64,000 bases of DNA from Cyprinodon diabolis (Eukaryota; Chordata; Actinopteri; Cyprinodontiformes; Cyprinodontidae): the NCBI GenBank assembly GCA_030533445.1, contig CM060073.1, positions 38,271,428 to 38,335,427 on the forward strand. Reading direction: 5' to 3'. The notes beneath the pieces were generated by a model that did no database searches, was not told the origin of the DNA, and saw only the letters and a list, made by a program, of their open reading frames with translations. How positions within the stretch are numbered: position 1 is the first letter of the stretch; every line of letters starts with the position of its first letter. The position numbers were made by a program, and so were the translations under genes. Below, one piece after another: positions 44,601 to 54,946 of the stretch.

Positions 44601-47600
44601 TCTACCTTTGTTGTAGAGATTGTTGCAGTGGTCATCTGTGTTGAACGGAAACTACATTATAATGTTGCACCAAAGGAAAAATGTCAAAAGTTTAAACAGA
44701 TAGTGGAACTGAATCACTTTGAGGCCACAACTCTGACCAGCGCTTCTATTATCAACTTTTATAGTGGCATGAACTTCATATAATAAAATGACTTTTGAAA
44801 AAAAAAGTATATATATAAAAATGTATTTTTATATATATACATAAAATGAATAAACAATATGCTGCTGTTCCCTTTGTGCATTGGTAGCGTTTGACCCTAC
44901 TTTGCAAGTGGTGACAAAACTAGATTTGGAAAAATACATTATAGCCCCACAGAATTATCCTCTATAAACAGTAAACGGCAATAAAATAAAAGGAATTCTT
45001 TTTGGCTCACGACTCAGCAAAGCGGATGGCAACGCTACACTCTGATTTGTTACAGAGAGGTACTGGTTTAGCTCTAACATAATTGGCCTTACTGTCTGCA
45101 GAACACAGGTGATTTTCGGATAAGTGGGTCTGGATGGGGCCTGGTTCAGGCTAATGCACAGCCGCTAACGTCAGCAGTAGCTCTCTTTTTTGTTCTCCCA
45201 CTAATTAGACCTTAAAGATGTGGGGTAGGACGGGTGGGTCCTGAAGGAAAGCTGAATCCTGTTACTATGAAGAAGCTCTTGAAGTTTCAGGCTATTATTG
45301 CTAAAACGAGTGAAACAACAGGTTAAAGTGGATTGGTTTGTAAATGATTTTTTGAATATCAAATTCTACACTGGGAAAATATTTGTATGTCTCAAATGAT
45401 GTTACACTAACAAACTGTTTATTTCAAATACATTCTATGTAAGAGACAACAGTGTTTAAATGAGAGGAGAAACTAAAATTATACAGTTTTCATATAAAAC
45501 TCTAAAGAAATCCTATGTTAGTAAATGTGTTCTAAACATAAATAGCAAAAATATGATGTAGATGTTTTTTATTTAACAAGTGGCTGTGCTATTGGATTTT
45601 ATGTAATCAAATTATTCTCGTAAAAACAGATGTTGAATTATAGGAAAACCTTCCCCTGCCTGTAAAACCCATTCCCATTATGCTCACCAACAGCACATGG
45701 TCTTTACTGAAGCACAGAATCTGTCAGAGGATGTTGCTGAGAGGGAAATTAGTCTAAGATATGAACCTCAGAGCAAGTCATCAATATTTCATTTTTTTGT
45801 TGTTATTGTTTTTTTGTTTTACAGGAAATAATAAATCTCAAATACAATAATTAACAATATGACATTTTGAACATTTTGAGGACAGAGACTCTTGTTGACG
45901 TTCGGACGTGTTTTTTGTCAGACCTTGAATACATTCAATTATTGCTAGAATATTGGGTCTTTATGCTGCTGTCTGGCCCTAAATGTTCACTTGAAACCAT
46001 GAAAAAAGACACAAACGTCAATATTTTTGTCGACAGGAAGCATTTGGAGACCCCATTTCTTTGGAAACAATTCATCAGCTTTGCATTTGTCCATTACCGT
46101 CTTATTATCTTCTCCATTATCTGCCAGCGTCAACAAGTGGATTGCTCACTCTTTCTGTCCACTTGACCTCCTCTATTAATCACCCCTCCTCTCCCTCTTT
46201 CCATGGAAACTTTTCCTTCCTCTTCTCTTTTTCAGGTTCAAAACTTTCTCTCCATCTCACATAAGGCTTATCACATTTGTCCTTCAGAGCAAATATCTTG
46301 AAGGATGTATTTTTTTCTCTAAAATACACCCAGAGGGGAGATTCACAAGAGAGGCGGCTTTTTAAAGCAGCAACATGGCAGATTACACGAGGAAACTTTC
46401 TTGACATCTGTAGCATTTAAAGGGAATGCAGTATGTTAATTTAACATTGTAAAATTAAGTATATTTTACTTAGTCACCCTGACATTCTGGGCTTATTATA
46501 GAGAGATAATGAAATATGCTGGTATAATGAGAACAACAATAGATAGATGATGCAGTCATGTCACACATTATATTCAAATAAACACATTTTAAAATGACAG
46601 CCTGAGGCACGGATGTCTCATTTTGTTCAGGCCTGTCATCTCGCCTCCTCCCACTTCATGGCTGTGCTCACCTCCACTGCTCACATCTCTGGCAGAAAGG
46701 TAAAAGGAATTTAAGCAAAGGAGTCAATGAGAGGAAATGTAAGTGGGAACGTCTTCAGCGATGTTATTGTGAAACAAAGAAAAGTTTGTATACTACTGAA
46801 TGAAAGTGGAGGTTTGTGTTAAAGGAAATTTGTAGCTCCTTCAGTTTTTCAATTTTAACTTAAATGTTTTATAAAATGTGCTATTGTTGCTTTCTTAAGT
46901 TAAACTGGAAAATCCATCGATTTTTATTTCTGTTTTTTTCCCCATCTTCTTTGCTCCCTGTGTATTAAGATCAGCCTGAATTGTTGTTATAAGAGATGTT
47001 ATATTTTTGACCCAACATCAGGTTTGTTCAGGACGTCCATCTAGCTGCTGGGGAGCCTGCAGGGTCCTTGTGGGTTGGGGTCTAGCTGGTCAATGAGTGC
47101 TGCTGTCCAGCTCAATGCCCTCATGCTGAATACTAACCTGCAGCTCAACTCTGAAAGAGCAAGGCAAGGATGGTGTAAGACTGCAGGGTCAACATCTCCT
47201 CTTCTCTTTCCTTACATTTGTTCCCGCATTCAGATTCACTGCTTCACTCTTTGCATCTCTCACACACCTCCCTTCAGTGCTCACCTCTCTTTCCATGCCT
47301 CAATGCATACATAAAGCACACAGACCGAGGGTAGCACAGCCCAGGGCAAATACCTAAAAATATAAGCTTCAGTATTCCCTTACATGAGGCTATACACACA
47401 TTCATACACACATGTAAGCTTGCCGTTTCATGCGCACATTCCTTGAATTGCTCCTTAGTGTTTCCTGGAGCTCTGTGAGAGTTTAAATTTTCAATTTTCC
47501 AAAGTCATGTTTGTATCCCCAACACAGTTCCACTAGCTCTCCATTTGAGGTACAGATTTGACACTAAATTACTTTTAGTGTCAGGAAACTTTTAATTTAT

Positions 47601-48396
47601 TTTTCAGTTATTTTATATAGCTAATAATGTCAAATTTGATATCTTTTGCAAGTAAAAAATGTTAATACTGGTGATGCATTCCCTATGAATATACTTTGAT
47701 TTATCTTTACTTTAACTCCATCACGATGACTTTCCCCCCTAAGCAATAACCTGTTCTACAAAAATCTGTTTCCTTTTACTTGTGGCTTTGCTGCACACTT
47801 AAATATTTATACATCATTAATATTATTTGCAGTTGGCTATGATACGACTGTTAATACAGAGAAATAAATAAGACCACAACCGCAGTTACAGCCAATTTGC
47901 TGAAGCAGCAAAATGCCATGTTTTAGAGTAATTGATTAAGCATGAGCTTATAGTTATTCATATGCTGAGTAATTTTCTAATTGGTTGTGGGATAGCAAGC
48001 CATTCTCCAGCCTTGTCAAACCCACAAGGGGGAGGGGCAGCATCGGCTCACTGGCAAAAGAAAATGGATTGAGCAGTTTATTTTGAATCTTATTTCTATA
48101 TAAGCCTTGCCTAAAGAATTAAAAGGGATAAGGTTTGGAGGAAACAAAATATTCAACAAAGCTATTTTAAAAAGAGGGAATTCCGAAGGACGAAAAAGAT
48201 AAGAGCAATTTGTATTGCTTTGAGCAATGTGCTTGTAATGGAAGCTTTGGATAAATGCAAACATCTCGCTTATGCTGGGTGATGGAAGAAGTAGTATGGT
48301 ATAACATTATTTGTTATTATTTTTATTATTAAACCTATTGCCTTCTTCTACATCAATTGAAATGTCTTTCGTCCCAAATATGTAGGCCTATCCCTT
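41673..48396. other. Intergenic, no coding gene seen
   Basis: About 6.7 kb of AT-rich DNA. A perfect 16 bp inverted repeat is at 44807-44840. The stretches 43860-44280 and 45000-45310 are compositionally balanced and non-repetitive and could be conserved non-coding elements, which cannot be tested here. Confidence 0.4.
44807..44840. repeat. Perfect AT-rich palindrome
   Basis: GTATATATATAAAAAT (44807-44822) is followed, after GT, by its exact reverse complement (44825-44840). It is able to form a cruciform. Confidence 0.9.
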
Positions 48397-48660
48397 AGGG
48401 GTTCTCTCCGGGTACTCCGGCTTCCTCCCACAGTCCAAAAACATGACTGTTAGGTTAATTGCCTTCTCCAAATTGTCCTTAGGTGTGAGCATGTTAATGT
48501 GCATAGTTGCGGGTCTTTGTGTGTCTCTGTGTTGTCCTGCGACAGACCGGCGCTCTGTCCAGGGTGTACACCGCCTCTCGCCCATAGACGGCCAGAGATA
48601 GGTACTAGCCTCACACCGACCCTGACAAGGAATAAGTGGGAGAAAATTGATGGATGGATA
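48397..48660 (+). mobile_element. LINE L2-type 3' end (about 260 bp)
   Basis: GGGGTTCTCTCCGGGTACTC, CTTCCTCCCACAGTCCAAAA, TGCGACAGACCGGCGCTCTG and CCAGGGTGTACACCGCCTCT follow in the order of the fish L2 (Maui-like) 3' end. It finishes in a short TGATGGATGGAT tail. Truncated at the 5' side, as most LINE insertions are. Confidence 0.8.
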
Positions 48661-51159
48661 ATTTCAGCGTTCAAATTAAAGTTAAAGTTTTCTCTAAGAC
48701 AGAAAAATCTGTTATAACTGATTTTAAAGACTGGAGTCAATGGTTTACTATAACATCTAAACAGAAAGACTTTATTTAAATAACTTGCAACTGAAAATGG
48801 AAGATCATCTTTCTCCTCTGAGATCATCGGCAATAGCATTGATACTGCTTGTGCCTTTTTGCCGTGGTCGACAGGTTAACAAACTTTTCTGTATCTTTAG
48901 CATATGAACTTCACTCTACCAGGGCCTTCAATGAATTTGCTCATTTCTTACTGACACAATGCAATAGATTATAAGGGATCCCCAGGGCAAAGGTGCCCAA
49001 AGAGGCTAACAGTATTTGAATTATAGAGGATGTAGCTATAATGCCACTGTTAGAGAAAAAACATAGATCACAGGTACACATTGGAACATTAAAAGGGGGT
49101 TTTGACATATAACTAATGTGAAGAGTTTTTAGGCTGTCAAAATGTTCAGTATTTCTACTAAGCATTGCAGTTCATTTCTTAATCAAACCCTGCCACATTT
49201 TGATTTAATTAATTTCACTTGAATTCAAATTATCGTAATTATAACAACAATTTTAAAATTTTGTTTCAAGGTGCTTTACAACAGAAATTACACTGAATAG
49301 AATCAACCTGTAAAATTAAAAGTCAAACAAATACAATTGAATTGATCCTAGAATTAAAAAGAGTTAAGTTCAGTGTAGTATTCAAATTATTTAAAAATGT
49401 TATGTCACAACGGGGTGGAGGTTTTTGAGGACCCAAATCCAGAGACCAGGAGACAGAGGTGAATCTTGAAGATTTAATTAAAAACAGAGGCAAATCACAA
49501 AAAAATCCAAAATACTGAGAATAAAAATAATAACAGAAAGCATCAGGGAAAACTCACATAGGAAGCCAGAGATGAAACCAGCACTGAGTGACTGCAAAGG
49601 TGGAGTATATAAGGGGAACAGAACATAGAATGATCTAATGAGCTGAATATGGAGCAGGTGTGAGTGGAACAAACTAGAAGGAAGCCAAGGGGAAAGGAAA
49701 CAAGCATAACAGGGTAACAGAGAATAACTAAAGTCTGCTTGAATATAATGGAAAATAAACCAAAGATCAACAAAACAGAAAAACTGATAACCGAAAACTA
49801 AAACTCAGAGTCCCAAATGGGGAGAACCATAACAATCTAAGGAAACCCAGCTGATTGTGCAAAATGAACCGTTGCATTCATTGTGTCATTGACTTAGCAG
49901 CAATAACTCAAACTCAGATAGCATGTGGGATTGTTGTACAAGACACAAGAATGTTTCCCATCTTTGAGAAATGTAATGATGTCTTTACATCCAAAATTAG
50001 AAGTTTGAGAAATGACTGGTATACATATGTTTTGTTTTTGATGCTTTGAGGTTGTAATCAGCTTGCAAATAAAGTGTAATATTATCAAATAAGTAAAAGA
50101 AGCAACAGAGAAAAAGGAATAGCAAGATTTTTGAAAGAAATTAATTTAAATGAAACTGTCCTTTCATCAACCGGTCCCAGGTTTAAACCTCATTAGTTTT
50201 AAAAGGTTGAAATTTGCACAATAGTCTGACTTTCATCTAATTTTTTTGTCAGGCTTTCACACTGTCACAACCTCCTGCTGGCAAAGCAAAAAAAGGCTTT
50301 TTGGCTTTGAATGTGGCAGGATCCAGGCACTATTCAAGCAAGGCCACCTACAAAGCATTAATGCTGCTGAGGTTAGACACAATAAGACTGTCATTTTCAT
50401 TTTCAAGAACTTGACAAAAAAAAAATGAAATTTTACACCCAGGTAAAATTTCACTGGCTCTCAGTAAGAGATTGAGAATTAGTCTGGGTGGTCCTGTTAC
50501 TGACATGACAAGGACATCTTACTGGAGATCGCTTCTACAATACACCTTGGAGGGGATCTTCAACTACCATTAAAGCAATTGAGCCGCAGGATGTGCAGAG
50601 ACATAAAGCTGCAGATGGGTATATAGAAAGGTTGCAGCACATATTCATTTGATTGAGAAATATTATCATAGTGATCATTGAATTTCAACAGAACTATAGG
50701 ATTTGGCAAACCATTGAAGGAGAACTCATAGTCTTGATGGTTAAGGTGTTGAACTTCTTAGGATCCAGTCAGAATGTGGGTGCGTTTTATTGTAGTCAGG
50801 CTTTGATAGTCTCGAGGAAAGATACTTTGGAGAATGAGGAAAGGATAGAGGAAGCCACCTAGGAAGAAGAGGATGTGTTTTGACCAGATTTTACACAATA
50901 AGGTAAGTTAGATCTAAAGCCTGGGTCAAACTGATTGTTTCTGTCTTTTTAATCTCCCATCTGATTTTTTTACATGCCATACCTACTGCAGTGCATATAG
51001 AGAGGATCCTATTGATCCCGATCTGTGCAGGTTTTAAATAAATTTGTCTCTGTAGCCCACAAATTAAAAAAAGTGTCCCACATTTGACTGGGTGAGATTA
51101 TAAAAAAAAAAAAAGAAAACTAACAAAAACAAATTAGCCAGGCCTTATACAAATCAAAG
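48661..51159. other. Intergenic, no coding gene seen
   Basis: Apart from the putative solo LTR at 49403-49834, AT-rich DNA. At 50290-50400 one frame reads RIQALFKQGHLQSINAAE, which vaguely resembles a transposase helix-turn-helix, but it is too decayed to call. Confidence 0.4.
49403..49834 (-). mobile_element. Putative solo LTR of a Ty3/Gypsy-type element
   Basis: Read on the minus strand it starts TGTTATGGTTCTCCCCATTT and ends CCACCCCGTTGTGACA, so it has TG...CA ends. A block (ATTAAATCTTCAAGATTCACC-like) recurs in fish LTR families. On the same strand TTATATAC near 49610 could be a TATA box. No target duplication is visible, which lowers confidence. Confidence 0.5.
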
Positions 51160-51641
51160 TGTTGGGATCCAGAGGTCTGCCATCCATAGGGTTGACGTGG
51201 ATCCCTTTCTGTGGGCTTCTGTTGTCTGTTGGGATCCAGAGGTCTGCCCTCCAGAGGGCGATGTGGATCCCTTTCTGAGGGGTTCTGTTGTCGGTTGGGA
51301 TCCAGAGGCTTGCCCACCAGAGGGCGCCGTGGATCCTTTGCTGAGAGCTTGTGCTCGTCCGTGGCAGCTGATCCCCATCTGCTCATTAAGCTCTCCCTTC
51401 ATAAGCTGGAGGAGGGCTCCACTCTGAGCCGGATTGTTGAACCAGTTGTGGTTAGCAAGCCTGAGCCAGCCTGCCTGTTCTGACCCTGAAAACCTGAACC
51501 TGTAAACCTGAACCTAACCTGCTTGTCTTCTCTGCCTCCCAGGTAGAACCCTTTCTGAATCCAATGAACTGTTGGACTTTTATCCTGCCTCTGTGTCTGT
51601 GAGTTCTGCATTTGGGCTAGTAATCCTGCCTGATCATGACA
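51160..51641 (+). repeat. 5' LTR (482 bp)
   Basis: U3 (51160-51427) contains three tandem ~66 bp units starting at 51160, 51227 and 51293. A TATA-like TTCATAAG at 51399-51406 lies about 27 bp before the inferred RNA start at 51428. R/U5 runs to 51641. The AATAAA of the 3' LTR is AATGAA here. Confidence 0.88.
51428..51438 (+). promoter_or_regulatory. Inferred R start / self-primer sequence
   Basis: GCCGGATTGTT is the exact complement of the primer-binding site at 51643-51653. By analogy with Tf1 this should be the 5' end of the genomic RNA. The 3' LTR copy has one change (GCCAGATTGTT). Confidence 0.6.
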
Positions 51642-51642
51642 G

Positions 51643-51653
51643 AACAATCCGGC
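51643..51653 (+). other. Primer-binding site, self-priming type
   Basis: AACAATCCGGC lies one base after the 5' LTR. It pairs perfectly over 11 nt with 51428-51438, and both flanking pairs are mismatched. No match to a tRNA 3' end (TGG start) is seen. Confidence 0.6.
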
Positions 51654-51750
51654 CAACAGACTAGCCCAGCAGACACACTCCCTTTGAAGGATTTGATCCG
51701 TGAGTCACGCAGGACTCATGAGGAAACGATTCGCATCCTGCAGGAACTTC

Positions 51751-51840
51751 TGAGCCGTCTGAAGACCCCTGGGCCCGCTCTAAGCCGTCTGTAGACCCCT
51801 GAGACCGCTCTGAGCCGTCTGGAGACCCCTGAGCCCGCTC
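51751..51840 (+). repeat. Three 30 bp tandem units
   Basis: Units at 51751, 51781 and 51811, each starting TRAGCCGTCTG and ending CCGCTC. The second carries the AAG/GAG to TAG stop. Confidence 0.88.
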
Positions 51841-51857
51841 TGTGTCTTCCAGAGTCT

Positions 51858-52215
51858 CCTGATTTGGAGCCACAATCAGTGGTCTCCTCTGTTCCTAATG
51901 TGGAGCCACAGTCGGTGGTCTCCTCTGTTCCTGATTTGGAGCCACAGTCGGTGGTCTCCTCTTTGTTCCTTTACGTGGAGCCACGGTCGATGGCCTCCTC
52001 TGTTCCTGATCCGGAGCCGCAATCGGCGGCCTCCTGTGTTCCTGTGGAGCCACAGTCGGTGGCCTCCTCTGTTCCTGATGTGGAGCCACAGTCGGTGGTC
52101 TCCTCTGTCTCCTGTGTTCCTGATTCGGAACCGCAATCTGCGGTCTCCTCAGTTCCTGTTTTGGAGCCGCAATCGGCAGGCTCCTCGGTTCCTGATTCAG
52201 AGCCGCAGTGGGCGG
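51858..52215 (+). repeat. 36 bp minisatellite, about ten units
   Basis: The core is GGAGCCACAGTCGGTGGTCT followed by CCTCTGTTCCTGAT. Several units are 33-45 bp but all keep a multiple of three. Confidence 0.88.
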
Positions 52216-52234
52216 TCCTGTCTAAATCTGTTGC

Positions 52235-52390
52235 AGGGCGGCAGAAGCGGAGGCGGCATCCCCCTCGGTGCTTCCTGCAGAAGCGGAGGCGGCGTCCTCC
52301 TCGGTGCTTCCTGCAGAAGCGGAGGCGGCGTCCTCCTCGGTGCTTCCTGCAGAAGCGGAGGCGGCGTTCCCCTCGGAGCTTCCTGCTGAA
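52235..52390 (+). repeat. 36 bp minisatellite, four to five units
   Basis: The core is GCAGAAGCGGAGGCGGCGTC followed by CTCCTCGGTGCTTCCT. GC-rich and unrelated to the preceding array. Confidence 0.88.
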
Positions 52391-52446
52391 GCAGAGGTGG
52401 CGTCCTCCTCCAAGGTCCCTTCAGCTTTGGAGACTCCGGCCCCCAG

Positions 52447-52563
52447 AATGTCTGCCTCTGCTCAGGTCCCGCGGCCGGCCTCCGGAGCGTCTGCCTCAGC
52501 TCCGGTCCCACAGCCGGCCATCTGAGACTCTGCCTTGCCTCCGGCCCCGCGGCCGGCCTCCTG
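52447..52563 (+). repeat. 39 bp tandem units, three copies
   Basis: Copies begin TCTGCCTC(T/A)GCT or TCTGCCTTGCCT and contain CCGGCC blocks. Confidence 0.75.
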
Positions 52564-52727
52564 AGATTTTCCTTGTCCTCGCCCACCCTGGGTGGGTTGT
52601 TTTGAGTTTCGGACCCTGTTCTGTTTCTGTGCCAGGCCCTCCTTGCCTGATTCCCCCTCCGCCCGCCCTGGGTGGGTTGTTTTTTGTTTTTGGGTTTTTT
52701 ATTTTCGGGTGTCTGATATCCGCCCTT

Positions 52728-52741
52728 GAGGGGGGGGGTAC
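52728..52741 (+). other. Polypurine tract
   Basis: GAGGGGGGGGGTAC sits immediately before the 3' LTR (TGTTGGG at 52742), the usual site of plus-strand priming. Confidence 0.8.
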
Positions 52742-53228
52742 TGTTGGGATCCAGAGGTCTGCCCTCCAGAGGGCGATGTGGATCCCTTTCTGTGGGCTTC
52801 TGTTGTCTGTTGGGATCCAGAGGTCTGCCCTCCAGAGGGCGATGTGGATCCCTTTCTGAGGGGTTCTGCTGTCAGTTGGGATTCAGAGGCTTGCCCACCA
52901 GAGGGCGCCGTGGATCCTTTGCTGAGAGCTTGTGCTCGTCCGTGGCAGCTGATCCCCATCTGCTCATTAAGCTCTCCCTTCATAAGCTGGAGGAGTGCTC
53001 CACTCTGAGCCAGATTGTTGAACCAGTTGTAGTTAGCAAGCCTGAGCCAGCCTGCCTGTTCTGACCCTGAAAACCTGAACCTGTAAGCCTGAACCTGTAA
53101 ACCTGAACCTAACCTGCTTGTCTTCTCTGCCTCCCAGGTAGAACCCTGTCTGAATCCAATAAAATATTGGACTTTTATTCTGCCTCTGTGTTTGTGAGTT
53201 CTGCATTTGGGCTAGCCTGATCATGACA
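52742..53228 (+). repeat. 3' LTR (487 bp)
   Basis: Near-identical to 51160-51641, with substitutions, a 14 bp CTGAACCTGTAA duplication around 53085 and an 8 bp deletion near the end (GCTAGCCTGATCATGACA). It holds a good AATAAA at 53158-53163, about 150 nt after the inferred R start. Confidence 0.88.
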
Positions 53229-53283
53229 CAAAGCCCCACTTCATGATCATCCTACACAGCATACCCTTAAACCAGAACAGAGT

Positions 53284-53286
<3 letters not shown>

Positions 53287-53316
<30 letters not shown>
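53287..53316. repeat. (TA)n microsatellite
   Basis: Fifteen TA units just right of the LTR element. Confidence 0.9.
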
Positions 53317-53318
<2 letters not shown>

Positions 53319-53554
53319 TTGAAACTAACAAAATAAAAGAAACGCATAACAATAAAGGCTGTGGGACGATTTATATGTACTGTGTGAGGCCGTGAAAGGT
53401 GCTTCTCAGAGAGCGATCTGTGAAGTTTGTCAGTCTTTTTAGTTTTGTTCGGGGGAGCTGCGCTCTCCACAAATGTTGTTTATGTGCTCTTTTCTTCACC
53501 CATTTTGTAACTGTAAAAGGCACCAGATACAACTTCACTCACTGCCAGTTTTTA

Positions 53555-54000
53555 TTACATTCCTCCAACACATGAGGAAAATATTGCTGGTACCCCTCGT
53601 TTGATCAAAGAAAAATGCCCAATGGTGGCATGAATAAATTGAATCTGACAAAAGTAGTAATAAAAAAAAAATCTATAAAAATAAATACATGGAAGTAAGA
53701 CATTGCTTTTCAACTATGCTTTCATATAATTATTTAAGAAAAACACAAGAAACAAAACCTGGACAAAAATGATGGTACCCCTTTAAAAGGCTGGAAATAA
53801 TGTCCCAAAAGGACATGTAAATCAAGCTATGTCTACTAATTAGCATAATCGGTGTCTGCAACCTTGTGATCAGTCAGTGGGCCTGTACTGTATATAGTGC
53901 TACAGGTAGAATAGCCTGTTTGGTAACATGGTGGGTACCACACTCAACATGGACCAGGGAAAGAGTTGTCTTAGGACTTTAGAAACAAAATTATGTTTAT
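53555..54000 (+). mobile_element. 5' part of a decayed Tc1-like transposon
   Basis: Contains GCTGGTACCCCTCGTTTGAT, AAAAATGATGGTACCCCTTT, CTAATTAGCATAATCGGTGT and CCACACTCAACATGGACCAG, the order known from the left half of a fish Tc1 family. The transposase start (MDQGK) is just reached before similarity ends. Confidence 0.7.
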
Positions 54001-54164
54001 GTTTTTTGAAATGTATATATATTTTTATAACTTTATTGAAAAAAGAAACAGGTGTGGGTATTTTACAGATATTGGTTTTATTTATTTCACTAATAAATTT
54101 CTAAACAAGCAAATACTTTATTGATACTGTATTACTTTTGAGTTCAACCAACGGCTACTTATTA

Positions 54165-54360
54165 AATAAGGGGTGGAGCTAGGGGATCGCCATGTGTGGC
54201 CATGGCCACTCGTGACCAATCAGTAGCCACACCTTTCAGGTGATCACCATCATTTAGGATAGGCAGGTCCCCTCTAAACCAGATGGTGGCAGCACGGATA
54301 TTTCCAGGTAAAATTTCCTAACTTATTGTACATTTTAACCATTAGTATAATCCTCATAAC
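54165..54360 (-). mobile_element. Decayed relative of the hAT element at 7282-7999
   Basis: GGGGTGGAGCTA, GTGGCCATGGCCAC, GACCAATCA and CAGATGGTGGCAGCA occur in the order of the reverse complement of the 7.3 kb copy. One end is recognisable; the other is not. Confidence 0.6.
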
Positions 54361-54404
54361 CTGACTACTTTATGTTGTCAGTTTATGATGATAACAGACT
54401 GCCA

Positions 54405-54548
54405 CTGTGGGTCCCTGAGCAAAGACCCTTAACTCCACACTGCTCCCCTGGCATCTAACAATGGCAACCCACTGCTTCCCAAGGGGGCAGGTTAAATGCA
54501 GAGCGTTCATTTCTTTGCTCTGTACTTGTGACAGTGTAATGACATTAA
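54405..54548 (+). mobile_element. SINE/LINE 3' tail fragment
   Basis: GGTCCCTGAGCAAAGACCCTT, CACTGCTCCCCTGGC and GTTAAATGCAGAG followed by GACATTAAAAGC match the tail of a widespread teleost retroposon family. Confidence 0.6.
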
Positions 54549-54946
54549 AAGCTGGAATAACTGACTACATACAGTGGAAAATTATTTACATCCGCATGTT
54601 AATATTAAAGCTGACAAAGAATTCATGTTCTTTCTAGCAATTTTGTGTACTATGGGGTAGAAGGGAAAGTTGCATGCCTCTGAAGTCATCTAGGAGTCTT
54701 CCATTTAACCAAGGATAAAGAATAGCTGCTCAACAAATTTAATATATCTGTTATGCAGAACAACAAATTATTAATTTTGACTGAATAGATGTATAAATAT
54801 GCGTAAACACTTATCAGCAATTGTATTTGTCTTCAGTGATTTACTTGGAAAATATGGATGTTGTGCTCAGCCATCTTCCTGTTGGTGCAGTGTAATTAGA
54901 GTAGGCTGACCCTCAAACTGCCCCTCCCCTTAAGGAACATTGGTAC

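Larger units (their letters stand above)
51636..52859 (+). pseudogene. Repetitive gag-position frame of the LTR element, one internal stop
   Basis: ATG at 51636 lies in the last bases of the 5' LTR. The first 52 codons (MTEQSGQQTSPADTLPLKDL, then RTHEETIRILQELLSRL) look like the short N-terminus of a sushi-type Gag, ending in a helix. TAG at 51792 interrupts the frame, and the same frame then runs open to 52859, into the 3' LTR. It is built of repeats: three 30 bp units (51751-51840), about ten 36-39 bp units reading VEPQSVVSSVPD (51858-52215), four 36 bp units (52235-52390) reading QKRRRRPPRCFL here but AEAEAASSSVLP in another frame, and three 39 bp units (52447-52563). No zinc knuckle is seen. 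Which frame was originally translated in the 52.2-52.6 kb part is unclear. Confidence 0.55.
51160..53228 (+). mobile_element. Non-autonomous LTR retrotransposon, probably Ty3/Gypsy of the Tf1/sushi type
   Basis: The element is 2,069 bp. It has LTRs at 51160-51641 and 52742-53228, both TGTTGGGATCC...ATCATGACA, and a perfect 5 bp target duplication CAAAG (51155-51159 and 53229-53233). A polypurine tract, GAGGGGGGGGG, lies just before the 3' LTR. An 11 nt primer-binding site at 51643-51653 is complementary to 51428-51438 in the 5' LTR, the arrangement used for self-priming by Tf1/sushi elements. The 1.1 kb interior has a long repetitive frame but no protease, reverse transcriptase or integrase motif, so mobility would depend on a helper element. 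Confidence 0.9.

Noticed and set aside
50246..50428. Helix-turn-helix-like frame (GRIQALFKQGHL)
   Set aside because: Too short and too decayed, without catalytic motifs or ends.
52197..52586. Minus-strand frame of 129 codons across the LTR element
   Set aside because: It is the antisense of the 36 bp repeats, kept open by repeat periodicity; the LTRs, primer site and polypurine tract all orient the element on the + strand.
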